Assembly: GCA_934555895.1 (NCBI GenBank)
Contig: CAKTFH010000007.1
Location: forward strand, 10,770 to 74,769
Origin: an uncultured Muribaculaceae bacterium
GTDB lineage: Bacteria > Bacteroidota > Bacteroidia > Bacteroidales > Muribaculaceae
DNA: 64,000 bases
Direction: 5' to 3'
Positions 28,712 through 37,032 of the stretch are shown piece by piece. Below the pieces are notes generated by a model. It was not told the DNA's origin. It did no database searches and was given only the letters and a program-made list of their open reading frames with translations. The position numbers and the translations under genes were made by a program. How positions within the stretch are numbered: position 1 is the first letter of the stretch; the number at the start of each line of letters is the position of its first letter.

Positions 28712-28765
28712 GAACCGCTCCCGCAGGGCGCCGTCAAGGAGCCTTAAGGGAGCGGTTCTGTTTAT
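28712..28765 (+). terminator. Terminator after the DUF4493 operon
   Basis: Perfect 11-bp stem GAACCGCTCCC (28712-28722) with GGGAGCGGTTC (28748-28758), followed by TGTTTATT. It could act on the convergent rhamnosidase gene as well. Confidence 0.85.
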
Positions 28766-28779
28766 TGTGCGGATATGTG

Positions 28780-30633
28780 TCAGTCGATGATGAATGTGTG
28801 GCTTCCTGCAGGAAGTATGCCGAAATCGAGCACTCCCCCTTCGCTGGCCTTCGGCAGCTGAATGGTGCGGCCGTCATGACGGCATTTAAGAGCGCCGGAG
28901 GGTACAAGAGATGCCGGAAGCCGCAGCGCCACCGGCACAGGAGATGAAAATGCGAGATTAAGGCTGCCATCGTCCTGCGTAAGCTCCATCTCTATGCCAC
29001 CGCGGATAGTGGGCACACATGCTTTGAAATGCCCGAGAGTACCCGGCTGAGGAAACAGCTGTGCGATGCGGAAACCGGGCAAAAGAGGTGTGACACCGAC
29101 GAGGCGACGGGGAATGACATTAGCGGGGACCGCACCCCAAGCATGGTTCCAGTCCTGATTGGTCTTGTAACGGTCATCCCAGGCTTCAGTGGTGATGGTC
29201 GAGCCGGTGGCAATCATATTGTGCCAGCTGCGGTCGTCGGTGGCAGTGAGCAAATCAAGCGCATAATCGCCCAAGCCGCAGCCATAGAGGGCGTCCATAA
29301 GAAACTGTGATGCATACACACTGCAAGCCATGCCTCGGCTTCGGATATGCTCTCCCACGAGAGCACGCTCCGACGGGCTGTCGATTATGCCGAAGGCTAC
29401 GGGAAATATCGAGGCATGCAGCGAGGCATGGCGAGTGTCGCTGATGAGTCCGTCGGCAAACCGGTGGTTTTCATTGTCATAAAAAGCCTCCATGAAACGG
29501 TGTCTGAGGGCACCGGCATCGGCCCGCAACTCCTCGGCTACCGCATGACGCCCGATAGCATCAGCCATCTTTGCCATCACCACCAGCGCACGGTAATGAT
29601 AGGCATTTACCACAGAATTATAGGGCGTGAATTCAAAACCGTCCGACTCGCCCGGCACATCCCATATGTTCTCGCCTTTTTTCGTACGCGGCCAGTCTAC
29701 AATGTCACGGATAGGCTCTTTGCGGCCTATCGATGCCATAAACTCCGGCGTCTGCTGCGCTATAGTAGTGGAGATAAGCCCTTCGGAAGTGCGCATAGGC
29801 AACAGAAGGTTTGCTTTCAGACGGTCGAAATAACGCGAAATCAAAGTAGTATCTCCAGTGTACATGTAGTCTTCATAGGCTATCAGCGGCATGCAGAGCA
29901 TCCACTCAGTGGGCCATGTGGGATGAAGAAGCAGATGCTCGAAGGTGGCCCGCGCCATGCCGTAGGAGGCGTCGGTACCGTAATGGCACAGCTGATTGAT
30001 TAAAGCATCGGCCTCATAGGGGATGCGCTCGCGGTCGCCGTCGACATACAGCCCAGTGAATGATGTGGCCTTGATGGAATATTTGCAAAGCTCCCAAACG
30101 GCGTTGAGCACAGAATCGGATGATTCAAACGCCGATGCGCTGTCATCGAACGGATAATGCACCATCTGCCGGCTTACTCCGCTTATTGCGGTGATGGCAG
30201 CATTTGGTTCTATCTCGCAATAACGAAACGGAAGCACCTCACCGATATCTTCCGGCATTTTTATGGCATCGGGCCCGGTATTTCGCCCGTCAGGTGCGAT
30301 AACCGGAGTGTAACTGTGCGTACCTGCAGTCACCGGGATGCGGATGAGGCGGTAACGCACCGATGATGCCGGGCGGCGAAGCACACGGCCCGCGGAGTCG
30401 AGACGCTCGCCCAGATGCAGAGTTATGGTATCGGGGCGCGATGCATTCACCGTAAGCGAAATCTGCGCGAAGGCATCGCGGCCGAAATCGGCCATTGTCG
30501 AGCCGTCGGGCAAAGTGGATGTGGCTTGAGGTGTCTGGGTGGTTTTCTGCAGGGGCAGCAAAGGGAATGGTTCGGAAGCGGCCGCTATGAGGCTGAACAG
30601 AAGCCCCACTATGGCACTGATGAGAGTTTTCAT
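28780..30633 (-). CDS. Secreted GH78-like alpha-L-rhamnosidase family protein
   Basis: A 617-residue exported glycoside hydrolase of the six-hairpin type; the start at 30633 gives a signal peptide MKTLISAIVGLLFSLIAAASE. Longer upstream frame is rejected because it would run through both promoters. A beta domain (about 30-160) precedes the (alpha/alpha)6 barrel. The GH78 acid region is TGLYVDGDRERIPYEADALINQL, and the second key Glu lies in TGSTITTEAWD. The barrel also contains WPTEWMLCMPLIAYEDYMYTGD and NQDWNHAWGAVPANVIPRRLVGVTPL, typical of the family. A C-terminal beta domain ends TFIID. Substrate is probably a rhamnose-containing glycan, but this is inference. Confidence 0.85.
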   Translation of the reverse strand: MKTLISAIVGLLFSLIAAASEPFPLLPLQKTTQTPQATSTLPDGSTMADFGRDAFAQISLTVNASRPDTITLHLGERLDSAGRVLRRPASSVRYRLIRIPVTAGTHSYTPVIAPDGRNTGPDAIKMPEDIGEVLPFRYCEIEPNAAITAISGVSRQMVHYPFDDSASAFESSDSVLNAVWELCKYSIKATSFTGLYVDGDRERIPYEADALINQLCHYGTDASYGMARATFEHLLLHPTWPTEWMLCMPLIAYEDYMYTGDTTLISRYFDRLKANLLLPMRTSEGLISTTIAQQTPEFMASIGRKEPIRDIVDWPRTKKGENIWDVPGESDGFEFTPYNSVVNAYHYRALVVMAKMADAIGRHAVAEELRADAGALRHRFMEAFYDNENHRFADGLISDTRHASLHASIFPVAFGIIDSPSERALVGEHIRSRGMACSVYASQFLMDALYGCGLGDYALDLLTATDDRSWHNMIATGSTITTEAWDDRYKTNQDWNHAWGAVPANVIPRRLVGVTPLLPGFRIAQLFPQPGTLGHFKACVPTIRGGIEMELTQDDGSLNLAFSSPVPVALRLPASLVPSGALKCRHDGRTIQLPKASEGGVLDFGILPAGSHTFIID

Positions 30634-30657
30634 GACGAATATGGGTTGTTGATGTGG

Positions 30658-30665
30658 CAAATATA
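30658..30665 (-). promoter_or_regulatory. -7 promoter element of the rhamnosidase gene
   Basis: TATATTTG on the minus strand, 25 bases before the chosen start. It lies only 22 bases from the aspS -7 element in the opposite direction, making a compact divergent promoter pair. Confidence 0.55.
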
Positions 30666-30687
30666 GTGCTTTTTCCGAAAAAAATAG

Positions 30688-30695
30688 TAATTTTG
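30688..30695 (+). promoter_or_regulatory. -7 promoter element of aspS
   Basis: TAATTTTG on the plus strand, 41 bases before the aspS start, with a T-rich stretch (30670-30674) upstream in place of a clear TTTG. Confidence 0.55.
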
Positions 30696-30736
30696 CGGTT
30701 GCGCTCACGTAGCGCATAATCATTATCGATAGATAT

Positions 30737-32500
30737 ATGTATAGAACCAACACCTGCGGAGAGCTCCGCATATCTGATGCAGGCAGGGATGTCACCCTGT
30801 CCGGATGGGTGCAGCGTGTGCGCAAGATGGGCGGCATGACCTTCCTTGATTTGCGCGACCGCTACGGTATAACCCAAATAGTGTTCAACAACGACACCGA
30901 CGCAGCGCTGTGCGAGAAGGCCAATCACCTGGGACGTGAATTTGTGGTGCAGGTAAAGGGCAAGGTTGCCGAACGCACTTCCAAGAACCCCAATCTGCCT
31001 ACAGGCGATATAGAGATAATAGCCGAGAGCCTCAATGTGCTCAACGCCTCGGAGGTTCCCCCCTTCACCATTGAGGATGAAAGCGACGGCGGCGACGACA
31101 TCCGCATGAAATACCGCTACCTCGACCTGCGCCGCAACCCCGTGCGCCGCAACCTCGAGTTGCGTCACCGCATGACCATGGAGACACGCCGCTACCTCGA
31201 CTCGAAAGGCTTCCTCGAAATAGAGACCCCCATGCTTGTGGGCTCCACTCCCGAAGGCGCACGCGACTTCGTGGTGCCCTCGCGCATGAATCCCGGATGC
31301 TTCTACGCTCTGCCACAGTCGCCCCAGACCCTAAAGCAGCTGCTGATGGTGTCGGGCATGGACCGCTACTTCCAGATTGTGAAATGCTTCCGCGACGAAG
31401 ACCTCCGCGCTGACCGTCAGCCTGAGTTCACCCAGATTGACTGCGAGATGAGCTTCGTTGAGCAGGAAGATGTGATAAACCTCTTCGAGGGTATGGCCAA
31501 ACATCTGTTCCGCGAGCTTCGCGGAGTGGAGCTTACCGAGCCGTTCCCCCGCATGACATGGCACGACGCCATGAAATATTACGGCAGCGACAAACCCGAC
31601 CTGCGCTTCGGCATGAAATTCGTCGAGCTCATGGATATAATGAAGGGCTCTGGCTTCTCGGTGTTCGACAACGCGGCCTACATCGGCGGCATCTGCGCCA
31701 AGGGAGCCGCAGGCTACACCCGCAAGCAGCTCGACCAGCTCACCGAATTTGTGAAGCGTCCGCAGATTGGCGCCAAGGGCATGGTCTACGCCCGTGTGGA
31801 GCCCGACGGCACAGTGAAATCGTCGGTCGACAAATTCTACAGCCAGGAGACCCTGCAGAAGATGAAAGAGGCCTTCGGCGCCGAGCCGGGCGACCTCATC
31901 CTCATACTCAGCGGCGACGACGCCATGAAGACCCGCAAGCAGCTCAACGAGCTGCGTCTGGAGATGGGCACACGCCTCGGCCTGAGAGACAAGAACAAAT
32001 TCGCCTGCCTCTGGGTGGTTGATTTTCCAATGTTCGAGTGGAGCGACGAGGAACAGCGCCTCATGGCCATGCATCACCCGTTCACACATCCCAAAGACGA
32101 GGATATACCACTGCTCGACACCAAGCCCGAAGATGTGCGTGCAGATGCCTACGACATGGTAGTGAACGGTGTCGAAGTAGGCGGAGGCTCAATCCGTATC
32201 CACGACAGCGAACTGCAGGCGAAGATGTTTGAGATACTCGGTTTCACACCCGAGAAAGCTCAGGAGCAGTTCGGCTTCCTGATGAATGCCTTCAAATATG
32301 GCGCGCCCCCTCACGGAGGTCTGGCCTATGGCCTCGACCGCTGGGTATCGCTCTTCGCAGGTCTCGACAGCATCCGCGACTGCATCGCCTTCCCGAAAAA
32401 CAACTCAGGCCGCGATGTGATGCTCGACGCTCCCGCGCCCCTCGACCAGAAACAGCTCGACGAGCTTGAGCTGCAGCTTGCTCCCGCAGCAGAGAAATAA
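30737..32500 (+). CDS. aspS: Aspartyl-tRNA synthetase
   Basis: Charges tRNA-Asp (587 residues, bacterial type). The N-terminal OB fold is [44 protein letters not shown]. Class II motifs: motif 1 region [11 protein letters not shown], motif 2 [23 protein letters not shown], motif 3 [15 protein letters not shown]. The large GAD insertion typical of bacterial enzymes lies between motifs 2 and 3. Whether it discriminates tRNA-Asp from tRNA-Asn cannot be decided here. A terminator follows, then the Nif3-like gene. Confidence 0.97.
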   Translation: MYRTNTCGELRISDAGRDVTLSGWVQRVRKMGGMTFLDLRDRYGITQIVFNNDTDAALCEKANHLGREFVVQVKGKVAERTSKNPNLPTGDIEIIAESLNVLNASEVPPFTIEDESDGGDDIRMKYRYLDLRRNPVRRNLELRHRMTMETRRYLDSKGFLEIETPMLVGSTPEGARDFVVPSRMNPGCFYALPQSPQTLKQLLMVSGMDRYFQIVKCFRDEDLRADRQPEFTQIDCEMSFVEQEDVINLFEGMAKHLFRELRGVELTEPFPRMTWHDAMKYYGSDKPDLRFGMKFVELMDIMKGSGFSVFDNAAYIGGICAKGAAGYTRKQLDQLTEFVKRPQIGAKGMVYARVEPDGTVKSSVDKFYSQETLQKMKEAFGAEPGDLILILSGDDAMKTRKQLNELRLEMGTRLGLRDKNKFACLWVVDFPMFEWSDEEQRLMAMHHPFTHPKDEDIPLLDTKPEDVRADAYDMVVNGVEVGGGSIRIHDSELQAKMFEILGFTPEKAQEQFGFLMNAFKYGAPPHGGLAYGLDRWVSLFAGLDSIRDCIAFPKNNSGRDVMLDAPAPLDQKQLDELELQLAPAAEK

Positions 32501-32544
32501 AGGGTAGCAGACACGCCATCTGCTTAAAACGAATAATGATGAGC

Positions 32545-32585
32545 CGGGAGGCCGCGACGACTGGGCCGCGGTCTCCCGATTTATT
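32545..32585 (+). terminator. Terminator after aspS
   Basis: Stem CGGGAG-CCGCG with CGCGG-CTCCCG, one bulged base on each side, followed by ATTTATTTTAT. It ends 16 bases before the next start codon. Confidence 0.8.
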
Positions 32586-32600
32586 TTATCGGAAAGACTT

Positions 32601-33386
32601 ATGAAGATAAAAGAGATAATCGACGAAATAGAGCGTTTCGCGCCTCCGTCGCTGCAGGAGAGCTACGACAACACCGGTTACCAGTGCGGCGACCCGGAAG
32701 CTGAGGCCACCGGCGCCCTGCTTTGCGTGGATGTCACCGAGGATGTGCTCCGCGAAGCTTCGGAAGCCGGATTCAATCTTGTGATATCGCACCATCCGTT
32801 GCTGTTCCGCGGTGTAAAGTCGGTGATAGGACGCAACCGTCCTGAGCGCGCTCTGGCCGAGGCCATACGCCGCGGCATCACGGTGTATTCCTCGCACACC
32901 GCCACCGACAGCACCCGGGGCGGGGTGTCGGCACGCATGGCCAGGCTTTTGGGGCTAAAGAATGTAATCGTGCTGGCACCTACATCACCCGGTGCGGAAA
33001 CCGGTCTTGGAGCCGTGGGCGATCTACCTGAACCCGTAGCGGCCGCTGATTTCGCCGCGATGGTGAAGGAGGCCTTCGGGTGCAGTGTGCTACGTGCGTC
33101 ACATCCGGCAGAGGGGCTCACGGTAAAGCGCGTGGCGCTCTGCGGCGGATCGGCCGCAGAGTTCGTGCCCGACGCAATAGCGCAGGGGGCACAGGTTTAT
33201 GTGACAGCCGACTGCAAGCTCAACGAGTTTCTCGACCACACCTCCGACATATGGCTCATAGATGCGGGGCATTATGAAACGGAGCAGTGCACAAAACAGA
33301 TTTTTTTCGAGATTATAAGCGAAAAATTTCCTAACTTTGCACTCCGATATGCGTCGTCCGATCGCAATCCCGTATTATATCTCTGA
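32601..33386 (+). CDS. Nif3-like dinuclear metal centre protein
   Basis: A 261-residue cytoplasmic protein of the Nif3/YbgI family, which forms toroidal hexamers with a two-metal site. The metal motifs are present: VISHHPLLFRGVKS (His-His), SSHTATDS, and near the end DAGHYETEQCTKQIF. Related proteins are linked to GTP cyclohydrolase-like or stress roles, but no activity is settled. It lacks the inserted PII-like middle domain common in longer Bacteroidetes and Firmicutes members. The downstream coiled-coil gene follows after 56 bases; these two are commonly neighbours in Bacteroidales. Confidence 0.9.
   Translation: MKIKEIIDEIERFAPPSLQESYDNTGYQCGDPEAEATGALLCVDVTEDVLREASEAGFNLVISHHPLLFRGVKSVIGRNRPERALAEAIRRGITVYSSHTATDSTRGGVSARMARLLGLKNVIVLAPTSPGAETGLGAVGDLPEPVAAADFAAMVKEAFGCSVLRASHPAEGLTVKRVALCGGSAAEFVPDAIAQGAQVYVTADCKLNEFLDHTSDIWLIDAGHYETEQCTKQIFFEIISEKFPNFALRYASSDRNPVLYL
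33332..33339 (+). promoter_or_regulatory. Possible promoter inside the end of the Nif3-like gene
   Basis: TAACTTTG matches TAnnTTTG, with a T7 run at 33301-33307 roughly at the -33 distance. It would drive the zinc-ribbon gene starting at 33443. Confidence 0.4.
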
Positions 33387-33442
33387 CATACAGCACGCTG
33401 TGGCTATACAAGCCTCAGCGCTCAACTAATAAATGTAAGCAA

Positions 33443-34213
33443 ATGGCTACCGAAAAAGTAAAATCAGAAACACAGAGCGTGGAGACCCGTCTGCGCTCGC
33501 TCTATGAGCTCCAGAGCATCCTTACTGAAATCGACCGCATCAAAATCATCCGCGGCGAGCTTCCCCTCGAAGTGAAAGACCTTGAAGACAACCTCGAAGG
33601 CCTGCACACACGCATCAACAATCTCACTGCTGACATTGATGACCTCAACGGCCGTCTTGCTCAGGAAAAGAATAAAATCGGCGAAGCACAGAGCAAAATC
33701 GCACGTTACAAAGAGCAGCTCGACAATGTGAGAAACAACCGCGAATTTGACCTTCTCTCGAAAGAGGTTGAATTCCAGACACTCGAAATCGAACTCTGCG
33801 AAAAGCACATCAATGAGTTCTCACGCCAGATAGAGAACAAATCGGCCGAAATCGCCTCCACCAAAGAAAAAATCACCGACACAGAGCACATTCTGTCGGA
33901 AAAAAAGACCGAGCTCAACGAAATCGTAACCGAAACCCGTCAGGACGAGGAGCGTCTCCGTCAGCAGGCCAAAGACCTTGAAGCTCACATCGACGACGAG
34001 CGCACCCTCGCCGCTTTCAAACGCATCCGCAAGAACGCCCGCAACGGCCTCGGCCTCGTTTGTATCTCCCGTAACGCCTGCGGCGGCTGCTTCAACCGCA
34101 TACCGCCTCAGAAGCAGCTCGAAATCCGCATGCATAAGAAGATTATCGTGTGCGAATACTGCGGCCGCATCATCATCGATCCCGAAATCGCCGGGATAAC
34201 CGAGGATAAATAA
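33443..34213 (+). CDS. Coiled-coil protein with C-terminal zinc ribbon (CT398-like)
   Basis: A 256-residue cytoplasmic protein. Residues about 10-190 are long heptad helices (LEDNLEGLHTRINNLTADIDDLNGRLAQE ...) that should fold as an antiparallel coiled coil. The C-terminus has a four-cysteine ribbon: NACGGCFNRIPPQ ... VCEYCGRIIIDPE. This is the CT398/zf-RING_7 type, found in many bacteria. A role in binding partners such as sigma or flagellar factors has been reported for the Chlamydia homologue, but there is no firm function in Bacteroidales. It comes after the Nif3-like gene. Confidence 0.88.
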   Translation: MATEKVKSETQSVETRLRSLYELQSILTEIDRIKIIRGELPLEVKDLEDNLEGLHTRINNLTADIDDLNGRLAQEKNKIGEAQSKIARYKEQLDNVRNNREFDLLSKEVEFQTLEIELCEKHINEFSRQIENKSAEIASTKEKITDTEHILSEKKTELNEIVTETRQDEERLRQQAKDLEAHIDDERTLAAFKRIRKNARNGLGLVCISRNACGGCFNRIPPQKQLEIRMHKKIIVCEYCGRIIIDPEIAGITEDK

Positions 34214-34393
34214 ATCCTCATGCTGCCACACCGGCAGCACACCCACCTCCGAGCAGCCTTGCAGCCGGCAAAAGCCCGGCATGCCGATGTAGCGCATCCA
34301 TATCATGCGCACCATGCACAGCTACGCGAGAAGCCGCTTCCGAGGAAAATTGCGCCCGTCTGACGGTGCAAGCCTTGCTTACATTATTTTCTA

Positions 34394-34439
34394 CAGTTGC
34401 CCGATGGCCCGGATTCCCCTCCGCACCACCGGGCAACTG
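34394..34439. repeat. 10-bp perfect inverted repeat, REP-like
   Basis: CAGTTGCCCG (34394-34403) pairs with CGGGCAACTG (34430-34439) around a 26-base GC-rich loop. No T-run follows on either strand, so it is not a plain terminator. Confidence 0.6.
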
Positions 34440-34530
34440 CTGTTCTGAGCTTTTCCGAGCTTTTCTTGAGCTTTTTTTGTTTTTTCTTCCTCATCATCCT
34501 CCAATTTCCAATATGCTTGAAAAAAATTTG

Positions 34531-34538
34531 TATCTTTG
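34531..34538 (+). promoter_or_regulatory. -7 promoter element of the transposase gene
   Basis: TATCTTTG, matching TAnnTTTG, 149 bases before the transposase start. No TTTG at the expected distance. Confidence 0.45.
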
Positions 34539-34686
34539 AAGTGCGCTTCGGCTGCCGCCTCAGCCCGGCAATAGGCGCCCTCTCTTCCAGTTCTGAGGCG
34601 CCAGCCGAAGGGGAAAAGGCCGAAAGCGAAAAGCGGCAGCAAAAGCAGCCAAGAAAAGAAAAAGCAACCCTCCTAAGCTCCCCAAG

Positions 34687-35755
34687 ATGCAAAAAGACGG
34701 CTCCACCGGCTTTCCTTCCTACCACCCTCTCCCCTCTTTCATGGAAGGCAAAGGGCCGGAGCCTTCGGTGGGAGCCAAAAAGCACCCCAAGCGCGCCTTC
34801 TTCCACGACTACTGCTCTCCCGGCTATTATCTCATAACCGCTACCACCCTCCCCGGCTCTCCGCGCCTTTCAGAAATCCCGGCCCTTGATTCCCGGGAAA
34901 TAAAAAGAAATAAAAAAAGGAGAGATGATTCTCCCCGAACTTACCCCATTGGGCAAAATAATCAAAGACGAGATTCTGGCCATCCCGGTCCATCATCCTG
35001 AACTAAAGATTCTGCGCTTTGTGGTGATGCCCGACCACATCCATATCGTGTTGGGCATACACACCCGCCTCAAGCGAATGCTCGGCAGTGAGCTCGCCGG
35101 CTTCTTCGGTGCCTGCTCAAAAGCAAGCAGCCGCCTCCAGGGCATTACTGAAATCAAGACACTCTTCAAGACCTTCCACGACCGCCTGATCTTCTCTCAC
35201 GAGCAACTGGACAAATCCATAAAATATGTGGAAGATAATCCGCGCCGCTATATCCTCAGGAAAAGATTCCCTGAACTATTCCGCCGATACCTGCATCTCG
35301 AAATCGCCGGCCACGAATACGCCGCCTTCGGCAATATCTTTCTTCTCAAAGAGATATATCTTCTGCCTATAAGGGTACATCGCAGATGGAGCGAGGCTGA
35401 GTTCTGCGAATATTCTGACTACTGCCGGAAAGAAATCGACAACGGAGCCGTGCCCATCACCCCTGCCATCCATCCTGCGGAAAAAGCCATCATCGATTAT
35501 GCCAAGAAAAACAGCGGGAAGATGATAATACTGAAAGAACAGGGCTTCGAAGAACGGTTCAAACCTCAGGGTGAGAATTTCGACCTATGCAGCGCCGGCC
35601 GATTGCTTCTGCTGGCGCCGTGGCCCGACAACACCGGCCACAAATCCCGAGCCGGCTATGGAGAATTCCATAAAATGAACGACCTTGCCCGCACCATCGC
35701 CTCCCTTTCCCCCTCCACCCGCCTCCTCCTGAAGTCGCAGGAAGGAAACAAATGA
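34687..35755 (+). pseudogene. REP-associated (RAYT, IS200-like HUH) transposase, split by a frameshift, with extra C-terminal domain
   Basis: Two overlapping frames make one protein. The first (from 34687) has the RAYT start: FHDYCSPGYYLITATTLPG ... LSEIPALDS. The second (from about 34904) continues with LTPLGKIIKDEI, the HUH motif VVMPDHIHIVLG, and catalytic-type tyrosine in SIKYVEDNPRRY. The join needs a +1 shift at seven A's (34912-34918); six A's would restore one frame of about 355 residues. So it is a recent disruption, an assembly error at a homopolymer, or transcriptional slippage. After the tyrosine comes about 165 residues unlike short RAYTs; TPAIHPAEKAIIDYAKKNSGKM ... GRLLLLAPWP resembles a Rossmann/SLOG-type fold. 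RAYTs cut single-stranded REP hairpins. Confidence 0.75.
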
Positions 35756-35766
35756 GTATAAAAAAA

Positions 35767-35810
35767 TCGGTTTCCCTGACACAGAGGTAGGGAAACCGGT
35801 TTTATCTTTC
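35767..35810. terminator. Bidirectional terminator between transposase and small lipoprotein genes
   Basis: A 10-bp perfect stem CGGTTTCCCT/AGGGAAACCG around an 11-base loop is flanked by A-rich sequence on the left and TTTTATCTTTC on the right, so it can end transcripts from both sides. Confidence 0.8.
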
Positions 35811-35840
35811 AGTTTTGTTTCTTGCTGTAAGCGGCTAAAC

Positions 35841-36053
35841 TTATTTAGCGGGCTCTTCGGCAGCAGCCTCAACAGTCTCAACAACAGCAGTGGTGCCGTT
35901 TGTGAGAGTGTCAACAACTTCCTCAACAGCAGCAGCCTCAACAACTTCTACAGAGTCAGTAGCCTCAGCCTCGGTAGCGTTCTCAGCCTTGTTGCCGCAA
36001 GATACCATCGAGAAACCAGCGATTACAGCGAAAGAAAGGAATAACTTTTTCAT
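35841..36053 (-). CDS. Small acidic Ala/Glu/Val-rich lipoprotein
   Basis: A 70-residue precursor with signal and lipobox MVSC (Cys 19), leaving about 50 residues rich in Ala, Glu and Val (ENATEAEATDSVEVVEAAAVEE). I do not recognise the family. Short proteins of this kind occur in many Bacteroidales and look disordered. Its near-consensus promoter (36106-36136) and terminator argue that it is truly and strongly expressed. Function unknown. Confidence 0.75.
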   Translation of the reverse strand: MKKLFLSFAVIAGFSMVSCGNKAENATEAEATDSVEVVEAAAVEEVVDTLTNGTTAVVETVEAAAEEPAK

Positions 36054-36105
36054 TTTCGTGTTCAGATTAAATAATAAAACAATATTTTGTGCTTCAAAAA
36101 CACTG

Positions 36106-36136
36106 CAAAGGTACGACTAATTTTTGTTCCTCCAAA
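36106..36136 (-). promoter_or_regulatory. Near-consensus promoter of the small lipoprotein gene
   Basis: On the minus strand TTTG (36133-36136), a 19-base spacer and TACCTTTG (36106-36113): a full match to the Bacteroidetes -33/-7 promoter, 53 bases before the start codon. Confidence 0.85.
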
Positions 36137-36271
36137 TGTTTTTCACACTTTTTTCACCAATAATCTGCTTTAAAACACATTATTTTTTTCCCTTCAGATT
36201 AAACCATATGCGGCATATCTGATTTTCAATAGATTAGCTACACCACTTCTTTAAAATGTTTTTAACAATAA

Positions 36272-36321
36272 AAGTGCAGGCAATGAATTTCGGAATGCCG
36301 AAATACACATTGCCTGCACTT
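36272..36321 (-). terminator. Long hairpin downstream of rubrerythrin
   Basis: AAGTGCAGGCAATG (36272-36285) pairs perfectly over 14 bases with CATTGCCTGCACTT (36308-36321), and an inner stem TTTCGG/CCGAAA closes on AATG. It lies between the rubrerythrin and lipoprotein genes, which run the same way. Confidence 0.75.
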
Positions 36322-36340
36322 ATTAAATATTTATGCAACC

Positions 36341-36368
36341 GGTATGACTGCCATCATGGCATCATACC
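36341..36368 (-). terminator. Second hairpin just after the rubrerythrin stop
   Basis: GGTATGA-c-TGCC with GGCA-TCATACC around a 5-base loop: 11 pairs with one bulge. It lies 16 bases after the stop codon and 20 bases before the longer hairpin, making a tandem structure. Confidence 0.6.
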
Positions 36369-36383
36369 GCTACATGAGGCTGA

Positions 36384-36935
36384 TTATTTTCCGAAGTAGC
36401 GGTCATAAAGGCCTTTGAAGCCACGGCCGTGACGGGCCTCATCCTTAGCCATCTCATGCACGGTGTCGTGGATAGCATCGAGATTAGCCTTCTTGGCGTT
36501 AAGAGCGATGCGCATCTTATCGGCGTTGGCACCGGCCTCGGCCATCATGCGCTTCTCAAGGTTGGTCTTAGTATCCCATACCATATCACCAAGAAGCTCG
36601 GCGAACTTCGAAGCATGCTCTGCCTCTTCCCATGCGTAACGCTTGAAAGCCTCGGCAATTTCGGGATAGCCCTCACGGTCGGCCTGACGCGACATGGCAA
36701 GATACATACCCACCTCTGTGCATTCGCCCATAAAGTGGTTGTTGAGGTCTTTGATCATCTCCTCGCCGGTGCCTTTGGCAACGCCGATTTCGTGTTCGGT
36801 GACAAATTTAACGACCTCTTCGTCGTCTACTTCTTTGAATTTGCTGCGAGGAGCGCCACACATCGGGCACTTCTCGGGAGCTTCGTCGCCTTCGTGTACA
36901 TAACCGCACACGGTGCAGATAAATTTCTTTTTCAT
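36384..36935 (-). CDS. Reverse rubrerythrin (rubredoxin domain first), peroxide reductase
   Basis: A 183-residue cytoplasmic iron protein that reduces hydrogen peroxide in anaerobes. The rubredoxin domain is N-terminal ([32 protein letters not shown], two CxxC pairs), then the diiron four-helix domain with [37 protein letters not shown] and [19 protein letters not shown] (Glu and His ligands). This order is the reverse of classical rubrerythrin. Expected electron donors are NADH-dependent rubredoxin or flavin reductases encoded elsewhere. A near-consensus promoter precedes it and tandem hairpins follow, so it is a single-gene unit, as usual for oxidative stress proteins. Confidence 0.95.
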   Translation of the reverse strand: MKKKFICTVCGYVHEGDEAPEKCPMCGAPRSKFKEVDDEEVVKFVTEHEIGVAKGTGEEMIKDLNNHFMGECTEVGMYLAMSRQADREGYPEIAEAFKRYAWEEAEHASKFAELLGDMVWDTKTNLEKRMMAEAGANADKMRIALNAKKANLDAIHDTVHEMAKDEARHGRGFKGLYDRYFGK

Positions 36936-36995
36936 AAGTCGAAACTTTTTAAATTTCTAATTTAACCGGCCGACATTCCGATCGGCTTTATCTTG

Positions 36996-37027
36996 CAAAT
37001 ATAGCTCGGCAGGACTGTATTTGCAAA
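36996..37027 (-). promoter_or_regulatory. Near-consensus promoter of the rubrerythrin gene
   Basis: TTTG (37024-37027), 20-base spacer, TATATTTG (36996-37003) on the minus strand, 61 bases before the start. It overlaps the very end of the hutI side of the intergenic space. Confidence 0.85.
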
Positions 37028-37032
37028 TATTT

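Larger units (their letters stand above)
34214..34686. other. Gene-free stretch rich in hairpins upstream of the transposase
   Basis: 473 bases with no supported gene. It holds hairpins GCTGCC/GGCAGC (34222-34238), a G+C palindrome GCCGGC/GCCCGGC (about 34266-34282), CCGT/ACGG within TTGC/GCAA (about 34347-34368), and a 10-bp perfect stem CAGTTGCCCG/CGGGCAACTG (34394-34439). Three GAGCTTTT repeats follow (34447-34476), then promoter TATCTTTG at 34531-34538. These may be REP-type palindromes that go with the downstream transposase. Confidence 0.45.
36054..36383. other. Gene-free stretch between the small lipoprotein and rubrerythrin
   Basis: 330 AT-rich bases. The right part holds two strong hairpins after the rubrerythrin gene (36272-36321, 36341-36368); the left part holds the lipoprotein promoter (36106-36136). 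Nothing coding is evident. Confidence 0.6.

Noticed and set aside
34214..34450. Cobalamin riboswitch or RNase P RNA
   Set aside because: Minus-strand pieces (GGTG...AATCC...ACTGTAG) recall the cobalamin core and GAGGAAA recalls RNase P, but other conserved blocks are missing and no gene follows in the right orientation.
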